Positions 29,000 through 37,120 of a stretch of 64,000 nucleotides of DNA are shown piece after piece. Source of the DNA: Fimbriimonadaceae bacterium. GTDB taxonomy: Bacteria > Armatimonadota > Fimbriimonadia > Fimbriimonadales > Fimbriimonadaceae. Numbering within the stretch: position 1 is the stretch's first letter; each line of letters begins with the position of its first letter. The DNA lies in the NCBI GenBank assembly GCA_023957775.1, contig JAMLGR010000016.1:1-64000 (forward strand). The letters run 5' to 3'. The notes under the pieces are model-generated. The model saw nothing but the letters and a program-made list of their open reading frames with translations. It was not told where the DNA came from and searched no databases. Made by a program: the position numbers and the translations under genes.

Positions 29000-29129
29000 G
29001 CGTCAGTCGCGCCCGACCCTTGAGACGGCGCCGCTTGATCACGTTCTGGCCGTCGGTGGTGCGCATGCGGACGCGGAAGCCGTGGGTCTTGCTGCGCTTC
29101 CGGTTGTTGGGTTGGTAGGTTCGTTTCAT
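28995..29129 (-). CDS. rpmH: Ribosomal protein L34
   Basis: A 44-aa large-subunit protein with near-invariant sequence: [19 protein letters not shown], then RM.T..G..V..RRR.KGR. The ATG at 29129 is the family start; the open frame extends upstream only through repeat DNA. First gene of the operon leading to rnpA, yidD, yidC and jag. No dnaA or oriC-like DnaA-box cluster lies upstream here. Confidence 0.95.
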   Translation of the reverse strand: MKRTYQPNNRKRSKTHGFRVRMRTTDGQNVIKRRRLKGRARLTH

Positions 29130-29180
29130 CGGGACTGGTCTCGGACAATCAAGAAATGTTCGGCGATGATACCCGGGACG

Positions 29181-29218
29181 GGTGGTTTGTGGTTTGTGGT
29201 TTGTGGTTGGTGGTTGGT
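29181..29218. repeat. Heptanucleotide repeat (GTTTGTG)n
   Basis: About three copies of GTTTGTG and a variant GTTGGTG lie upstream of rpmH, between it and the divergent tRNA genes. A 'cgcccgctggacgggcg' hairpin follows at about 29231. Confidence 0.85.
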
Positions 29219-29320
29219 TTATCCCCGGTTCACGCCCGCTGGACGGGCGTGAACCGGGGGAAGGCATCCACCGTGATGGGAACGGAGCGGTCCGCCGAGG
29301 TATAAACTAGCGTTGCGATT

Positions 29321-29406
29321 GGGGAGTTGCCCGAGTGGCCAATGGGAACAGACTGTAAATCTGTCGGCGAATGCCTTCGTAGGTTCGAATCCTACACTCC
29401 CCACCA
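29321..29406 (+). tRNA. tRNA-Tyr(GTA)
   Basis: Acceptor GGGGAGT pairs with ACTCCCC. The anticodon loop is CTGTAAA (GTA), there is a long type II variable arm, and the TTCGAAT T-loop is present. CCA is encoded at 29404-29406. Confidence 0.95.
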
Positions 29407-29415
29407 GCTCCACAC

Positions 29416-29490
29416 GCCCTCGTAGCTCAGAGGTAGAGCACTTCTTTGGTAAAGAAGAGGTCACGGGTTCGATTCTCGTCGAGGGCTCCA
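29416..29490 (+). tRNA. tRNA-Thr(GGT)
   Basis: Acceptor GCCCTCG pairs with CGAGGGC, and anticodon stem CTTCT/AGAAG surrounds TTGGTAA, giving anticodon GGT. CCA is encoded. The tRNA directly precedes an accessory region with an integrase remnant, so it may have served as an integration site. No repeat of its 3' end was found near the integrase. Confidence 0.95.
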
Positions 29491-29584
29491 GATTTCAGGT
29501 TCAAACGAAGGGCTACGAGTGAGGTCTCTCTCTGGATTTGACAGCAGGGTGACAGCAGAGGGCTCGTCGAATCGGAGGCAGAAG

Positions 29585-29860
29585 ATGATTGATCTTGATC
29601 AGATGCGGAAGGAAGCCGGCATCGAAGAACATCCGGTCGGCGCGAAGTTTCGAGACAAAACAACCGGCGACGTGTGGTCGGTATCCCATCGCGGCGGCTA
29701 CGCGGGTGTGGACGCCCGCACCGGTGAGTTCACGTTGCAAAGGCCCGTCCATGGTGAATTGCGCCATTGCGGTTATTCGTACGAGTGCAAGTCCTCCGAT
29801 GGTCGGACAAGGACGATCTACGGCGACGAGATCGGTCGTGAGTTCGAAGCGGTTGATTGA
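29585..29860 (+). CDS. Small hypothetical protein
   Basis: A 91-aa protein I cannot place. The ATG at 29585 has a good ribosome-binding site (cggaggcaga). The sequence is soluble, with a glycine-rich middle (GDVWSVSHRGGYAGVDARTG) and an acidic end. First gene after the tRNA pair; probably accessory. Confidence 0.55.
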   Translation: MIDLDQMRKEAGIEEHPVGAKFRDKTTGDVWSVSHRGGYAGVDARTGEFTLQRPVHGELRHCGYSYECKSSDGRTRTIYGDEIGREFEAVD

Positions 29861-30062
29861 GTAAGCCATCGGCCCGACCGGTTCGGCCCGCGGGCCGACG
29901 TTTCAGGAGGAAGTTCGAACGTGTACGTCAACGAACGATCGTAGGCGGATCCCGCGCCGAGTCACCCGGAGCAGGACGCCCGTGCGAAGGTCGATCGGGT
30001 CCCCCAAGGTCGACACCATGCCCCCTGCCCTGGGTCATGCAACGCGAGCCGTCCTGCTCGTC

Positions 30063-30617
30063 CTACTCCAGAGGTTGGCCGCTCCAGTCGTAGGCCTGAG
30101 CATAGTAGCCACCGGCTTGCCCCCGGCCAGTATGGACCCACATCGTAAGGTCCGGCACGAACAGCTTGCCTTTGGGTTTGAACTCCACTCTCATCACATA
30201 GATGGACTTCCTGCGACCTGCTGGACATCTCGCGAGTGCCACCGCGTTCACGGTTCGGTAGCTTCCCAACTTGGTCTTCTTCACTCGGACCCGCTTGCGG
30301 TCGTGCCCAAGAGCTAACGGCACCATCGCATCGTCTCCCTCAATCGCCACTGCGTTTGCTTCCGTCGTGAAAGCCAGGCACAAGAAGCCTGCGGCGAGGA
30401 GTGCCGCGCCGACGTTGAGCCCATCAGTGAGCAAGCGCTGGCTATCCGATCTCCGGTCGATGGTCTTGGTCACTACGCCGCCGTGGTGGGAGCAGGCACC
30501 TTGGGTTCCTATGCTCGGGCTTGGCCAACCGTCAGCGCACTGCTGATGCGTCTCGATCAGTCCGGAGCAGATGTATTGCGAGGTGCCGAAGGCACCGATC
30601 GCTCCCCAGGCCGCCAA
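30063..30617 (-). CDS. DUF3761-like exported or membrane protein
   Basis: About 184 aa from a TTG start. Residues about 20-50 carry a Cys/His-rich motif (CADGWPSPS...GACSHHGG) like DUF3761, a small domain often at the ends of exported proteins. A hydrophobic helix (GAALLAAGFLCLAF) lies in the middle. The C-terminal part is strand-rich with no recognised fold. The N-terminus is uncertain and the order of domain and helix is unusual, so the gene may be rearranged. Confidence 0.45.
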   Translation of the reverse strand: MAAWGAIGAFGTSQYICSGLIETHQQCADGWPSPSIGTQGACSHHGGVVTKTIDRRSDSQRLLTDGLNVGAALLAAGFLCLAFTTEANAVAIEGDDAMVPLALGHDRKRVRVKKTKLGSYRTVNAVALARCPAGRRKSIYVMRVEFKPKGKLFVPDLTMWVHTGRGQAGGYYAQAYDWSGQPLE

Positions 30618-30701
30618 CCCAAGAAGCCACGCTCAACCAGCGTGAGTGATCATCAAGACCCGGTATACCCGGCTAGGACTGACGTCCTGTGGAATCAGGG
30701 C

Positions 30702-30920
30702 ATGACACTTCCACGCGAGGTTCGCAAATCGCAGATCGTCGCCGACTACCAGGGCCTGGCGTCCGCCGTCAGGGATCTAGCCGCTTCGATCCGCCGCACC
30801 ACTTCTGCGGTGAGCTCTTCCGCGCGGTGCGGATGCGCCTGGGATCGGTGGGGACTTGATCCTGAGGAATGCTTCTGCAGAGCGCCCTGCTCGGCGGGCT
30901 GTTCCTCGGCGGCACCGTGA
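30702..30920 (+). pseudogene. Rearranged copy of the small helical protein at 32213
   Basis: The first 30 or so codons (IVADYQGLASAVRDLAASI) match the protein at 32213 (LAADYRALASANRDLAASI). After that the match continues only in reverse complement: bases about 30822-30853 mirror 32310-32345 with few mismatches. The second half of the gene thus appears inverted in place, and the present reading frame is scrambled. Confidence 0.5.
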
Positions 30921-31527
30921 TTACGGGCGTCATACGACTGACCACCGCCATCAAGGGCGTCGTTACCGCCATCCGGGCGGCGAGGCTCGCTGCATCGATC
31001 ACGCAGGGGATCCTTGGGGGCCTGGCCGGCGTCGCGAAGGCCATCGCGCGCTCGCTGCAGTGGCGATCTTCAAGCTGGGCGAGTCTTTGGTCGGCCAGGC
31101 GCCGAGGATCGGGAACTCGGATCTTGGCCGCGAGTACGAGGCCAAGGTGAAGGAGTTTCAGGAGATCATGGGGGCGCCTGGCGGCTCCGCGCCCGGAGTC
31201 TCCGGCGGCGGCATCGAGGGCATCCTCGCCAAAGCGATCGAGGTCATCTCCGGCATCGCATCGCCCCAACGCAAAGCGAACGCGCACCTCGAGCGCATGG
31301 AAGTGAACACCAAGCAAGCGGTCGATCTCCAGCGCATCGCCCTCGGCGGCGGCGAACTCGGGCGCATGGGCGTCACGCCGATCGAACTCAACCACATCAA
31401 CGGCGGAGGCGGTGGCGTGAGCGGAGGCGTTCAGAACATCGCCCGCGCCATCCACGAGGCCATGCAGGCGGCGTTCCGCGACGGGCAGATGAACGCGGCC
31501 CGCGCGGGGCTCATCGGCAGGGGCTAG
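30869..31527 (+). pseudogene. Phage tape-measure-like C-terminal remnant, frameshifted
   Basis: The first frame (about 30869-31055) encodes a hydrophobic repeat-rich helix (LTTAIKGVVTAIRAARLAAS, then GILGGLAGVAKAIA), typical of tail tape-measure proteins. From about 31060 the continuation (AIFKLGESL...IEGILAKAIEVISGIA...VQNIARAIHEAMQAAF) is in another frame. The 5' part is missing. Together with the integrase fragment at 38081 it suggests a decayed prophage or mobile element. Confidence 0.5.
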
Positions 31528-31766
31528 GGCGCCGGATCCGCCGTGATGGTTACGTGCTGCTCAAGCTCCATGAGCTTGTCCGGCTCGGGCCAACCGATTC
31601 GGGGTCCGTACGTTTCCGCATGGAACACCACCTTTCGGACGACCCAGGATCGCTCGCTCGCCTGGCATGCGATGGTGTCTCCCACACGCGGCACTGCGTA
31701 GAGGGTAGCGCGACGGGGTTCGCTTCCGTCACAGAAGAGCAACGCCCTGATTGGTGTTGGTTCCAT
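31524..31766 (-). CDS. Small hypothetical protein
   Basis: An 80-aa protein from the ATG at 31766, with a strand-rich composition (LYAVPRVGDTIAC...WVVRKVVFHAETYG). Similar short proteins occur in phage and island regions, but I cannot name a family. Convergent with the tape-measure remnant. Confidence 0.45.
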   Translation of the reverse strand: MEPTPIRALLFCDGSEPRRATLYAVPRVGDTIACQASERSWVVRKVVFHAETYGPRIGWPEPDKLMELEQHVTITADPAP

Positions 31767-31776
31767 GCCCCGCATT

Positions 31777-32133
31777 CTAGCTGACGGAAGGACCTAATGC
31801 CGACCGAGTGGGCCATCCAGATGCTGCCGCGCCGAGGGGCCAGGATGGATCTGCGTCTGCTGCGCCACCCGGTGGAAACCTCTTTGTTCTGGACGTGGCC
31901 CCATCGGTGGCAAGCGGCGCTGGCGTCCTTGGGTCGGCGGTTGCCTGTGCTGCCCCGATCGACTGGAACGATGCCTGCATCCGCCCAAACTCGAGGAGGT
32001 CCCCGTCCCGGAACTCATGGGGCGCCTCGATCGCAATACCGTTGACCCGAGTGCCGTTCGCGCTTTGTAGATCGACAACCATCCAGGAATCACCCCGGCG
32101 GAAGATCCTCGCATGGTCTCGAGTCAGACAGAA
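31777..32133 (-). pseudogene. FHA-domain protein fragment
   Basis: The second half of an FHA phosphothreonine-binding domain is clear: LTRDHARIFRRGDSW, then VVDLQSANGTRVNG and FRDGDLLEFG. The first half with the conserved GR and the rest upstream is cut off by a stop at about 32134. A proline/alanine-rich tail follows. FHA proteins usually pair with Ser/Thr kinases, and none is nearby. Probably a truncated remnant. Confidence 0.55.
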
Positions 32134-32212
32134 CTACAGAGTTGTGAGCGCCTCGCCCAAAGAAGGGCGTCCATCACTTACTTTCTTCTCGTATCCGATT
32201 TACACTTCGGTC

Positions 32213-32431
32213 ATGCCGCGTGGAACAATGACTGCGAAGGCGCAGCTGGCGGCCGATTACCGGGCGCTGGCGTCCGCGAATCGTGACCTAGCAGCCTCGA
32301 TCCTCCGCTACTCCCCCACCGATCCCAGGTGCATCCGCGCCGCCGAGGACCTCGCGGCGCAGGCGAAGACGTATGAGGAGAGGGCGGAGCAAGTCCGCAG
32401 GGCGCCGGTCGGAACGCGGTTCTTTGCGTGA
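32213..32431 (+). CDS. Small helical protein
   Basis: A 72-aa, charged, fully helical protein (LAADYRALASANRDLAASI...AAQAKTYEERAEQV). No recognised family. Its stop overlaps the start of the next gene by four bases. A rearranged paralogue lies 1.5 kb upstream. Confidence 0.5.
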   Translation: MPRGTMTAKAQLAADYRALASANRDLAASILRYSPTDPRCIRAAEDLAAQAKTYEERAEQVRRAPVGTRFFA

Positions 32432-33219
32432 GTTGGGTCGAAAGTCTGCATAATCGTTGTCGGGAGAGACTTTCTGGATGGGGCGCGGCGTCATCAGAAG
32501 GTGACAGCCACCATTCACCCCCAATAGTGTGCTCCGAGGATGACAATTTGGGAAAAACATTGAATTTCGGTGATCTGCCATTGATGCGGGCCGAATACGG
32601 TTTGGCGTTTGCCCCGAGCCCGCCGGGGTTTGATGAAATTGCTCGAATTAGGAACATCTTCAGCAAGCGGCTACCGCATATATCAGACTTCTCGGGCGGC
32701 GGTAGTTTCACATTCTCGATCGGCCGTGAGATAGGAGTTGGATTAGATGACTTGTCCCTGGGCATCGGACTGGCTTTGAGGCACAACCGATTGATCGTAG
32801 CATGGCAAAGGCTTAAGCCCGAAATGGCATATGTGCGTTTTGAGACCTTACAGGCATACCTGGCGGAAGCTCTGGATTTGATTGAACCCCGCTCGATTTC
32901 CAAGGCCGTAGGCTTCTACGTCAACCTGATTCCAGATTCGCATGGGGACCCGATCGACCTCGTTTCGAAGGAGCTCTTCCCACGCTTGCCCGATGGGAAC
33001 GTGTCCAGTGAATCGCGGGGCAGTTGGGAAATCATGGGCGGGCGGGCGAAGTTGAGCCTGACACAAGTTCCCGAAGGTGCTGTTCTGGATACGAGATTTA
33101 GCATGGCAGCATCCGACAATCCAATGGAGTCCATTGGCAGGACTCATGATGCTTTGATTGGGTTTTTCGACGCGATTATCACGGACGAAGCGAGGAGGGT
33201 TTGGAAGCTTGAGCATTAG
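32428..33219 (+). CDS. TIGR04255-like protein
   Basis: Up to 263 aa. The arrangement resembles TIGR04255, a sporadically distributed family often found in islands: LSLGIGLALRHNRLIVAW in the position of the 'LSLNT...W' block, then FETLQAYLAEALDLIEPRSI, a sheet strand (GFYVNLIP) and a C-terminal helix (DALIGFFDAIITDEA). Similarity is by pattern only. GC is clearly lower than in the core genes. First of three overlapping genes (32428-34074). The first 50 residues look non-conserved and the start may lie nearer 32593. Confidence 0.5.
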   Translation: MSWVESLHNRCRERLSGWGAASSEGDSHHSPPIVCSEDDNLGKTLNFGDLPLMRAEYGLAFAPSPPGFDEIARIRNIFSKRLPHISDFSGGGSFTFSIGREIGVGLDDLSLGIGLALRHNRLIVAWQRLKPEMAYVRFETLQAYLAEALDLIEPRSISKAVGFYVNLIPDSHGDPIDLVSKELFPRLPDGNVSSESRGSWEIMGGRAKLSLTQVPEGAVLDTRFSMAASDNPMESIGRTHDALIGFFDAIITDEARRVWKLEH

Positions 33220-33634
33220 TGAAAGGTTCGTATCCACGACCCCCAGTCAGGGATCGTGGTCATTCGAGAGTGAACGAATCACGGCAAATACGTGGGCGCC
33301 GTTATCAGTTTCACCTGCCGAGTTCTTGTTGCCATCGGCACTCTTCAAGAAGGGATGGGCTACACTTCTCGAATCCTTGTTGGAGGCCAAAGAGGATGGA
33401 TTGGCATTGCCTTCGGTTGCGGCTCTTGACCGTGCAGAGGAAGGCCTTATTAGTATCTGTCTGCGCCTGACTGAGCAGATGGACGAGGAAAGGATTCCAA
33501 TCGTTGTTGCGGTAGTTACTGAGGTGGGCGGGATCGAGATCGTTGGCTATTTTCACGGCATACGAGGAAGATATACCGCACGAATTGATCAGGATGGAGC
33601 ATGTCTGCAGCTGACAACAACACGGGAATTCTAG
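33209..33634 (+). CDS. Hypothetical protein of the three-gene accessory operon
   Basis: A 141-aa protein of unknown family. I chose the TTG at 33209 because a strong ribosome-binding site (gaggagggt) lies 8 bases upstream inside the previous gene. The start overlaps that gene's end by 11 bases. The C-terminus looks like a mixed alpha/beta domain (IPIVVAVVTEVGGIEIVGYF). Lower GC than the core. Confidence 0.5.
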   Translation: MSISERFVSTTPSQGSWSFESERITANTWAPLSVSPAEFLLPSALFKKGWATLLESLLEAKEDGLALPSVAALDRAEEGLISICLRLTEQMDEERIPIVVAVVTEVGGIEIVGYFHGIRGRYTARIDQDGACLQLTTTREF

Positions 33635-34074
33635 CGGTTGAAGCCGATGAGTCACTACGGCGGTTCATGAGCCGGCGCCAATGCGCGAGTTCAAATGAAG
33701 GCGAGGTATGGACAGTTTTTGGGCACCTCTTTTTCGACGACAAGGAAAGTTACCTGTCATTTCATATGAAACCGCAAGACTGGGATGACGCCGACATCTT
33801 GACCTATCGAATGGCGTATCCGAGCATTTACGAGAAGGTGCCTGGCGTATTGCAGATGCACCGGAGCCTGTTCATAAGGGCTTCGATGTCAGTCCCCTGT
33901 TTGAGCGATGATCCCGATGATGTGCCCGACTATCGACCCTTGCACTGCGATTGGCCCTGCCCTGGGAGCATTGAAGATGCTGACACTTTGGCTGACATCG
34001 TCACCACTGCCCTGGCTGTCTCTCAGCAAGCACGCGTGGTTTGCAAGGTAGAAAAGCTCAAGAACCTCGGCTAG
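33601..34074 (+). CDS. Hypothetical protein of the three-gene accessory operon
   Basis: A 157-aa protein, no family recognised. The ATG at 33601 is preceded by ggatggagc and lies 34 bases inside the preceding gene, so the two are probably coupled. It has a Trp/Phe/Asp-rich N-terminal half and a possible SAM-like helix end (DIVTTALAVSQQARVVCKV). Low GC. It may act with the two upstream proteins. Confidence 0.5.
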   Translation: MSAADNNTGILAVEADESLRRFMSRRQCASSNEGEVWTVFGHLFFDDKESYLSFHMKPQDWDDADILTYRMAYPSIYEKVPGVLQMHRSLFIRASMSVPCLSDDPDDVPDYRPLHCDWPCPGSIEDADTLADIVTTALAVSQQARVVCKVEKLKNLG

Positions 34075-34100
34075 TAGAACACCTAAGTCGCTTCGCTTAT

Positions 34101-34241
34101 CTAGTCTCTATCCTTTATCGGCATCCAATATGCTCGACCATCATCCCAAAGCACCAGAATCCAAGTTTCGCCTGTTCTCGGATCGATTCGAATCGTGCGC
34201 TCACCGAACTGTTCGAAGACATAAGGGTTTGTGCTGACCAT
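34101..34241 (-). CDS. Short Trp-rich protein
   Basis: A 46-aa open frame with protein-like composition and an ATG after a stop. The core RIDPRTGETWILVLWDD...WMPIK resembles the common short motif 'LDTxTGETWxL...W.PI' seen in many small hypothetical proteins of bacteria and phages. No ribosome-binding site is obvious. Function unknown. Confidence 0.45.
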   Translation of the reverse strand: MVSTNPYVFEQFGERTIRIDPRTGETWILVLWDDGRAYWMPIKDRD

Positions 34242-34387
34242 TGTCGGATGTTATTCCTCTTGTCTGGTCGGCGTCAAGAGCAGCGCTCAGCCCTCTTTCT
34301 CGGACGACATGGAATCACATTCCGAGAGTGACAGCATCCCCCGACCCACGTCTACGCATTCCGTCAGGTTCAAGGTGTCCGTTTGGA

Positions 34388-35281
34388 CTATCGGTAGCCA
34401 AAGTCTTCGGCGTCAGGTTTGACCGGGTCTGTCCCTTCTGAGAGCGATTGCCTGATGTTGTCGACTGGGTCAAGGCGGTCGGCTACCATGGTCGCCCACT
34501 TCGAGAAGTCGTCGGTCTCGCTCCGCTCTCGGGACTTGAGTGCGGAAACCAGCGGCCTGATCGCCACGGACCGCTCAAGGGCTTTCGAGAGTCGTATCAG
34601 CTTCCGAACCCGAGCCCGTTCGTATTCTACGGCCCGTCGTCGCGCCTCGCAGGATCGCGCTTGCTCTGCGCGCTCATGCTCGATCCGGATGCGTTCCAAC
34701 TCCCGCTCGTGTTTCGTTTGGAGCAACACGAGCACCCCGGTTGCCACGTCGTCAAGCCGATCCTCCATGCGGGTGCCTTTCGTTTCTTGCCATTGATGGG
34801 TGGCGCCGCCGCCATAGACTTCCTCACAGCGAAACTGCAATACGCCGGTTGGAGCCGACTCGCGCGGCGGGCTGTCGTCTCCGTGGATCGAGATAAGCCT
34901 TCGTCGTGGTTTGCTTGGGTCCCGGTAGGACGAGCAAAGTTCTCGAAACTCGATGGAGACGGTCTCGACACCGTCCGTGATCGAGGAGTTCCCGCTAAGC
35001 GAAATGCCGATTCCTGGCAGCCGGCCGATCAACTGGTCCCACGGCCAGATAGCGCGCGGGATCGATGACTGGCTTACCTTCGTCGCGAGGCCGCCTTCCG
35101 ATTGCGAGCGCATGAGGCCGCTGCTGTCCGCCTGCCCGAACCCGGATGTGGTTCGACGCAGGGCCGGCGACAGATTGACGACTGTGTAGTCGCGATTGGG
35201 GACCTCTAACCGACGGACTTCGTCGGCACTGTGCGGTTCCCGCTTGCGTTTCCGCTTCTCGTAGACCCATGTGTCTGGCAA
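34388..35281 (-). CDS. Hypothetical protein with coiled coil
   Basis: A 297-aa protein. Residues about 1-160 look like low-complexity or DNA/replication-like sequence (WVYEKRKRKREPHSADEVRR). Residues about 185-245 form a charged coiled coil (HERELERIRIEHERAEQAR), followed by a helical end (FSKWATMVADRLDPVDNI). Similar ends occur in uncharacterised proteins of mobile regions. No function can be given. Confidence 0.55.
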   Translation of the reverse strand: MPDTWVYEKRKRKREPHSADEVRRLEVPNRDYTVVNLSPALRRTTSGFGQADSSGLMRSQSEGGLATKVSQSSIPRAIWPWDQLIGRLPGIGISLSGNSSITDGVETVSIEFRELCSSYRDPSKPRRRLISIHGDDSPPRESAPTGVLQFRCEEVYGGGATHQWQETKGTRMEDRLDDVATGVLVLLQTKHERELERIRIEHERAEQARSCEARRRAVEYERARVRKLIRLSKALERSVAIRPLVSALKSRERSETDDFSKWATMVADRLDPVDNIRQSLSEGTDPVKPDAEDFGYR

Positions 35282-35487
35282 CCCGTTGCCCCCTCATATT
35301 CTAAGGATCCTGGTGGCAAGTGACACTTCGAATCTTCGAATCGAAACGCCACCTGCGCCACCCCAGAGGCCATCAGGCAAAGCCGCGGCACCAGAATAGT
35401 CTCGCTAACGCAGTCAGAAGCCAATCGTGATCTGGCACCCCGCAGATTTGAATGACGCTGCGTTGGGGTGGAGCACCTGCACGGACT

Positions 35488-35712
35488 TTACCCGCGAGGC
35501 GGGAACGGTTCCCCTCGCTCCTTCTCGAGTTTGGCGACGTAGTCCTTGGCTGCACTCTCGAGAACCCCGCTCACTGTGGCGCCGGGCGTCCAATAGGCGG
35601 CCCTTCGGATCCGCTCGAGCAGTTCGGCGTCGATCGTGAAGGAACACATGGGGCGGCGCCTCTTCGGTTGTGCGGGTGGGGACGAATCGGGTCGTTTGGC
35701 CATCGCGGACAC
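35488..35712 (-). CDS. Ribbon-helix-helix-like DNA-binding protein
   Basis: A 74-aa protein with a basic N-terminus and an RHH-type core (MCSFTIDAELLERIRRAA, then TVSGVLESAAKDYVAKLEKE). Very similar small proteins accompany plasmid and phage genes. It could act as a plasmid-partition, antitoxin-like or autoregulatory repressor. Gap of 57 bases to the upstream gene on the same strand. Confidence 0.6.
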   Translation of the reverse strand: MSAMAKRPDSSPPAQPKRRRPMCSFTIDAELLERIRRAAYWTPGATVSGVLESAAKDYVAKLEKERGEPFPPRG

Positions 35713-35769
35713 TCCTTGAAGGGGCCCGCGCGGATAGCGGGCACAAGGTCATTATTCGATCGGCCGACG

Positions 35770-36267
35770 CTATGCGCTCGCCTTGACCGCCGCGCACTCG
35801 TCCGGATGGAACGTCGCGTCGCCGCGCCAGTCGTCAATCGCGCGGCCGTCAGGCCATGGGATCGTGTGCCCGCGCAGCTCGATTGGGCGTCGTCCGGCGT
35901 CGCGGAGGTCGATTGCAGGCACGGGTTCGCCCCAGGCGCGGAACAGGGCCTCGATCGTGCCTTCGAATGCGGCCTCGTGTTGATGGAGCAACTCGACGAA
36001 TCGGGCCTCAGACTTGTCGTCTGCCCATTCCTTCGTCTCCTCGTTCCACTTGTGGAGCAGCAGGTACCGTTTCTCAACGTGGATCCGAAGCCCCTCCGGG
36101 TCGAGCCAATCGACTGCGGCCTCGGCAAGGCGGAACGCGAGGTGCCACATGATCTCAGCGTACTCCGCTGCGCTGATCGTGCGGCGGTCCCGCAACAGGC
36201 GGGCGCCGCCAAGGACGTCGTACGGGGGAAGGAAGCTGAAGGCTTCCGCGAGGGTCATACTCTTCAT
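35770..36267 (-). CDS. Hypothetical protein
   Basis: A 165-aa soluble protein, Trp-rich (IMWHLAFRLAEAAVDWL, YLLLHKWNEETKEWADD). No family recognised. It has an 'aggag' ribosome-binding site and a strong promoter 80 bases upstream. Confidence 0.55.
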   Translation of the reverse strand: MKSMTLAEAFSFLPPYDVLGGARLLRDRRTISAAEYAEIMWHLAFRLAEAAVDWLDPEGLRIHVEKRYLLLHKWNEETKEWADDKSEARFVELLHQHEAAFEGTIEALFRAWGEPVPAIDLRDAGRRPIELRGHTIPWPDGRAIDDWRGDATFHPDECAAVKASA

Positions 36268-36344
36268 GTCACAGACTCCTGGTTAGTTTGTGGCCACGCT
36301 CCCGGCCGCTCCAACGGCGCGGGGGCAATTTCAGGCCCGTGGTT

Positions 36345-36373
36345 ATGATATCACGGATTGCATTGACTGTCAA
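36345..36373 (-). promoter_or_regulatory. Sigma70-type promoter with palindromic -35 region
   Basis: On the minus strand, TTGACA (36373-36368) and TATCAT (36350-36345) are separated by exactly 17 bases. The -35 box lies inside a palindrome ATTGACaGTCAAT, a possible operator for the RHH protein encoded downstream. It would drive the genes at 36267 and 35712. Confidence 0.7.
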
Positions 36374-36418
36374 TACAAACAAGCAGGGGAACTCGATCGT
36401 TTGAAGTCCGTCGAACCC

Positions 36419-37060
36419 TCAATGCGGTGGGCGATTTCGATACCAGCGATAGCCGTCGGCGTCTACCTCATAAAGGGACTTGGCGTCCGTGCTCGCGGAT
36501 TCGAGAGGCGCGCTCTTAGCGCTCGGCTTCGGCCTGCTTTGCATGCCCGACCCTTTCCAAGGTGAGGCCTGCCCGAGATCCTCAAGATCCGCTGCATATG
36601 GCTCCCACTCAACAATCCCCTCGAGATGGCGTCCGCTACCACTGCCAGCCGACTCCGCCCGAGTGCTCTTGGCGACTTCAATTGCAAAGCCAGCCTTCAC
36701 CCGTGTTCCAAAAGCGTTGATTGCCGAGACAGTCCCTTCCATCCTGTACGCGGTCGGCGAGACGGCCAGGATCCGGTCGACGTGGGCGCGGCTCGTATCG
36801 GGATTAAGAGTCGCCTCAACAATGGACTCGATGATCTGGTCCTTTGCCTCAAGAGCCTCGCCAGGCGTGTACTGGCCACCGAGAACCCGGATAGGGAATT
36901 CGATCGGATATTCGTTCCTGGCCCTCAGTTCTTCCTCACCTTGGGATTCCCTGACGTATGAAAGCGCGGCCCACAGCGACAAGAGCATGAGCACGATCGC
37001 AATCCCCCAGCGTGCCAAGTTGGAGACCCGAGGTGGGCGCCGCCTGCTCATTACGTGCAT
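36419..37060 (-). CDS. Membrane-anchored hypothetical protein
   Basis: A 213-aa protein with one N-terminal membrane helix (WGIAIVLMLLSLWAALSYV), then a soluble domain of about 110 residues that is strand-rich (FPIRVLGGQ...GTRVKAGFAIEVAK), and a disordered Ser/Lys-rich end. No family recognised. Confidence 0.5.
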   Translation of the reverse strand: MHVMSRRRPPRVSNLARWGIAIVLMLLSLWAALSYVRESQGEEELRARNEYPIEFPIRVLGGQYTPGEALEAKDQIIESIVEATLNPDTSRAHVDRILAVSPTAYRMEGTVSAINAFGTRVKAGFAIEVAKSTRAESAGSGSGRHLEGIVEWEPYAADLEDLGQASPWKGSGMQSRPKPSAKSAPLESASTDAKSLYEVDADGYRWYRNRPPH

Positions 37061-37120
37061 TTGTTTGCGATTACTCCCGGTTCCCCGATGTCAGGCAACT
37101 CAACCTTGGGTGGCATGGGC

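Noticed and set aside
29130-29320. Possible oriC upstream of rpmH
   Set aside because: No dnaA gene, no DnaA-box cluster and no AT-rich element; the gap holds heptamer repeats and a GC hairpin.
29219-29464. Open frame on the minus strand (VGSVGFEPTKAFADRFT...)
   Set aside because: It is the antisense of tRNA-Tyr and tRNA-Thr; this peptide is a well-known spurious translation of tRNA genes.
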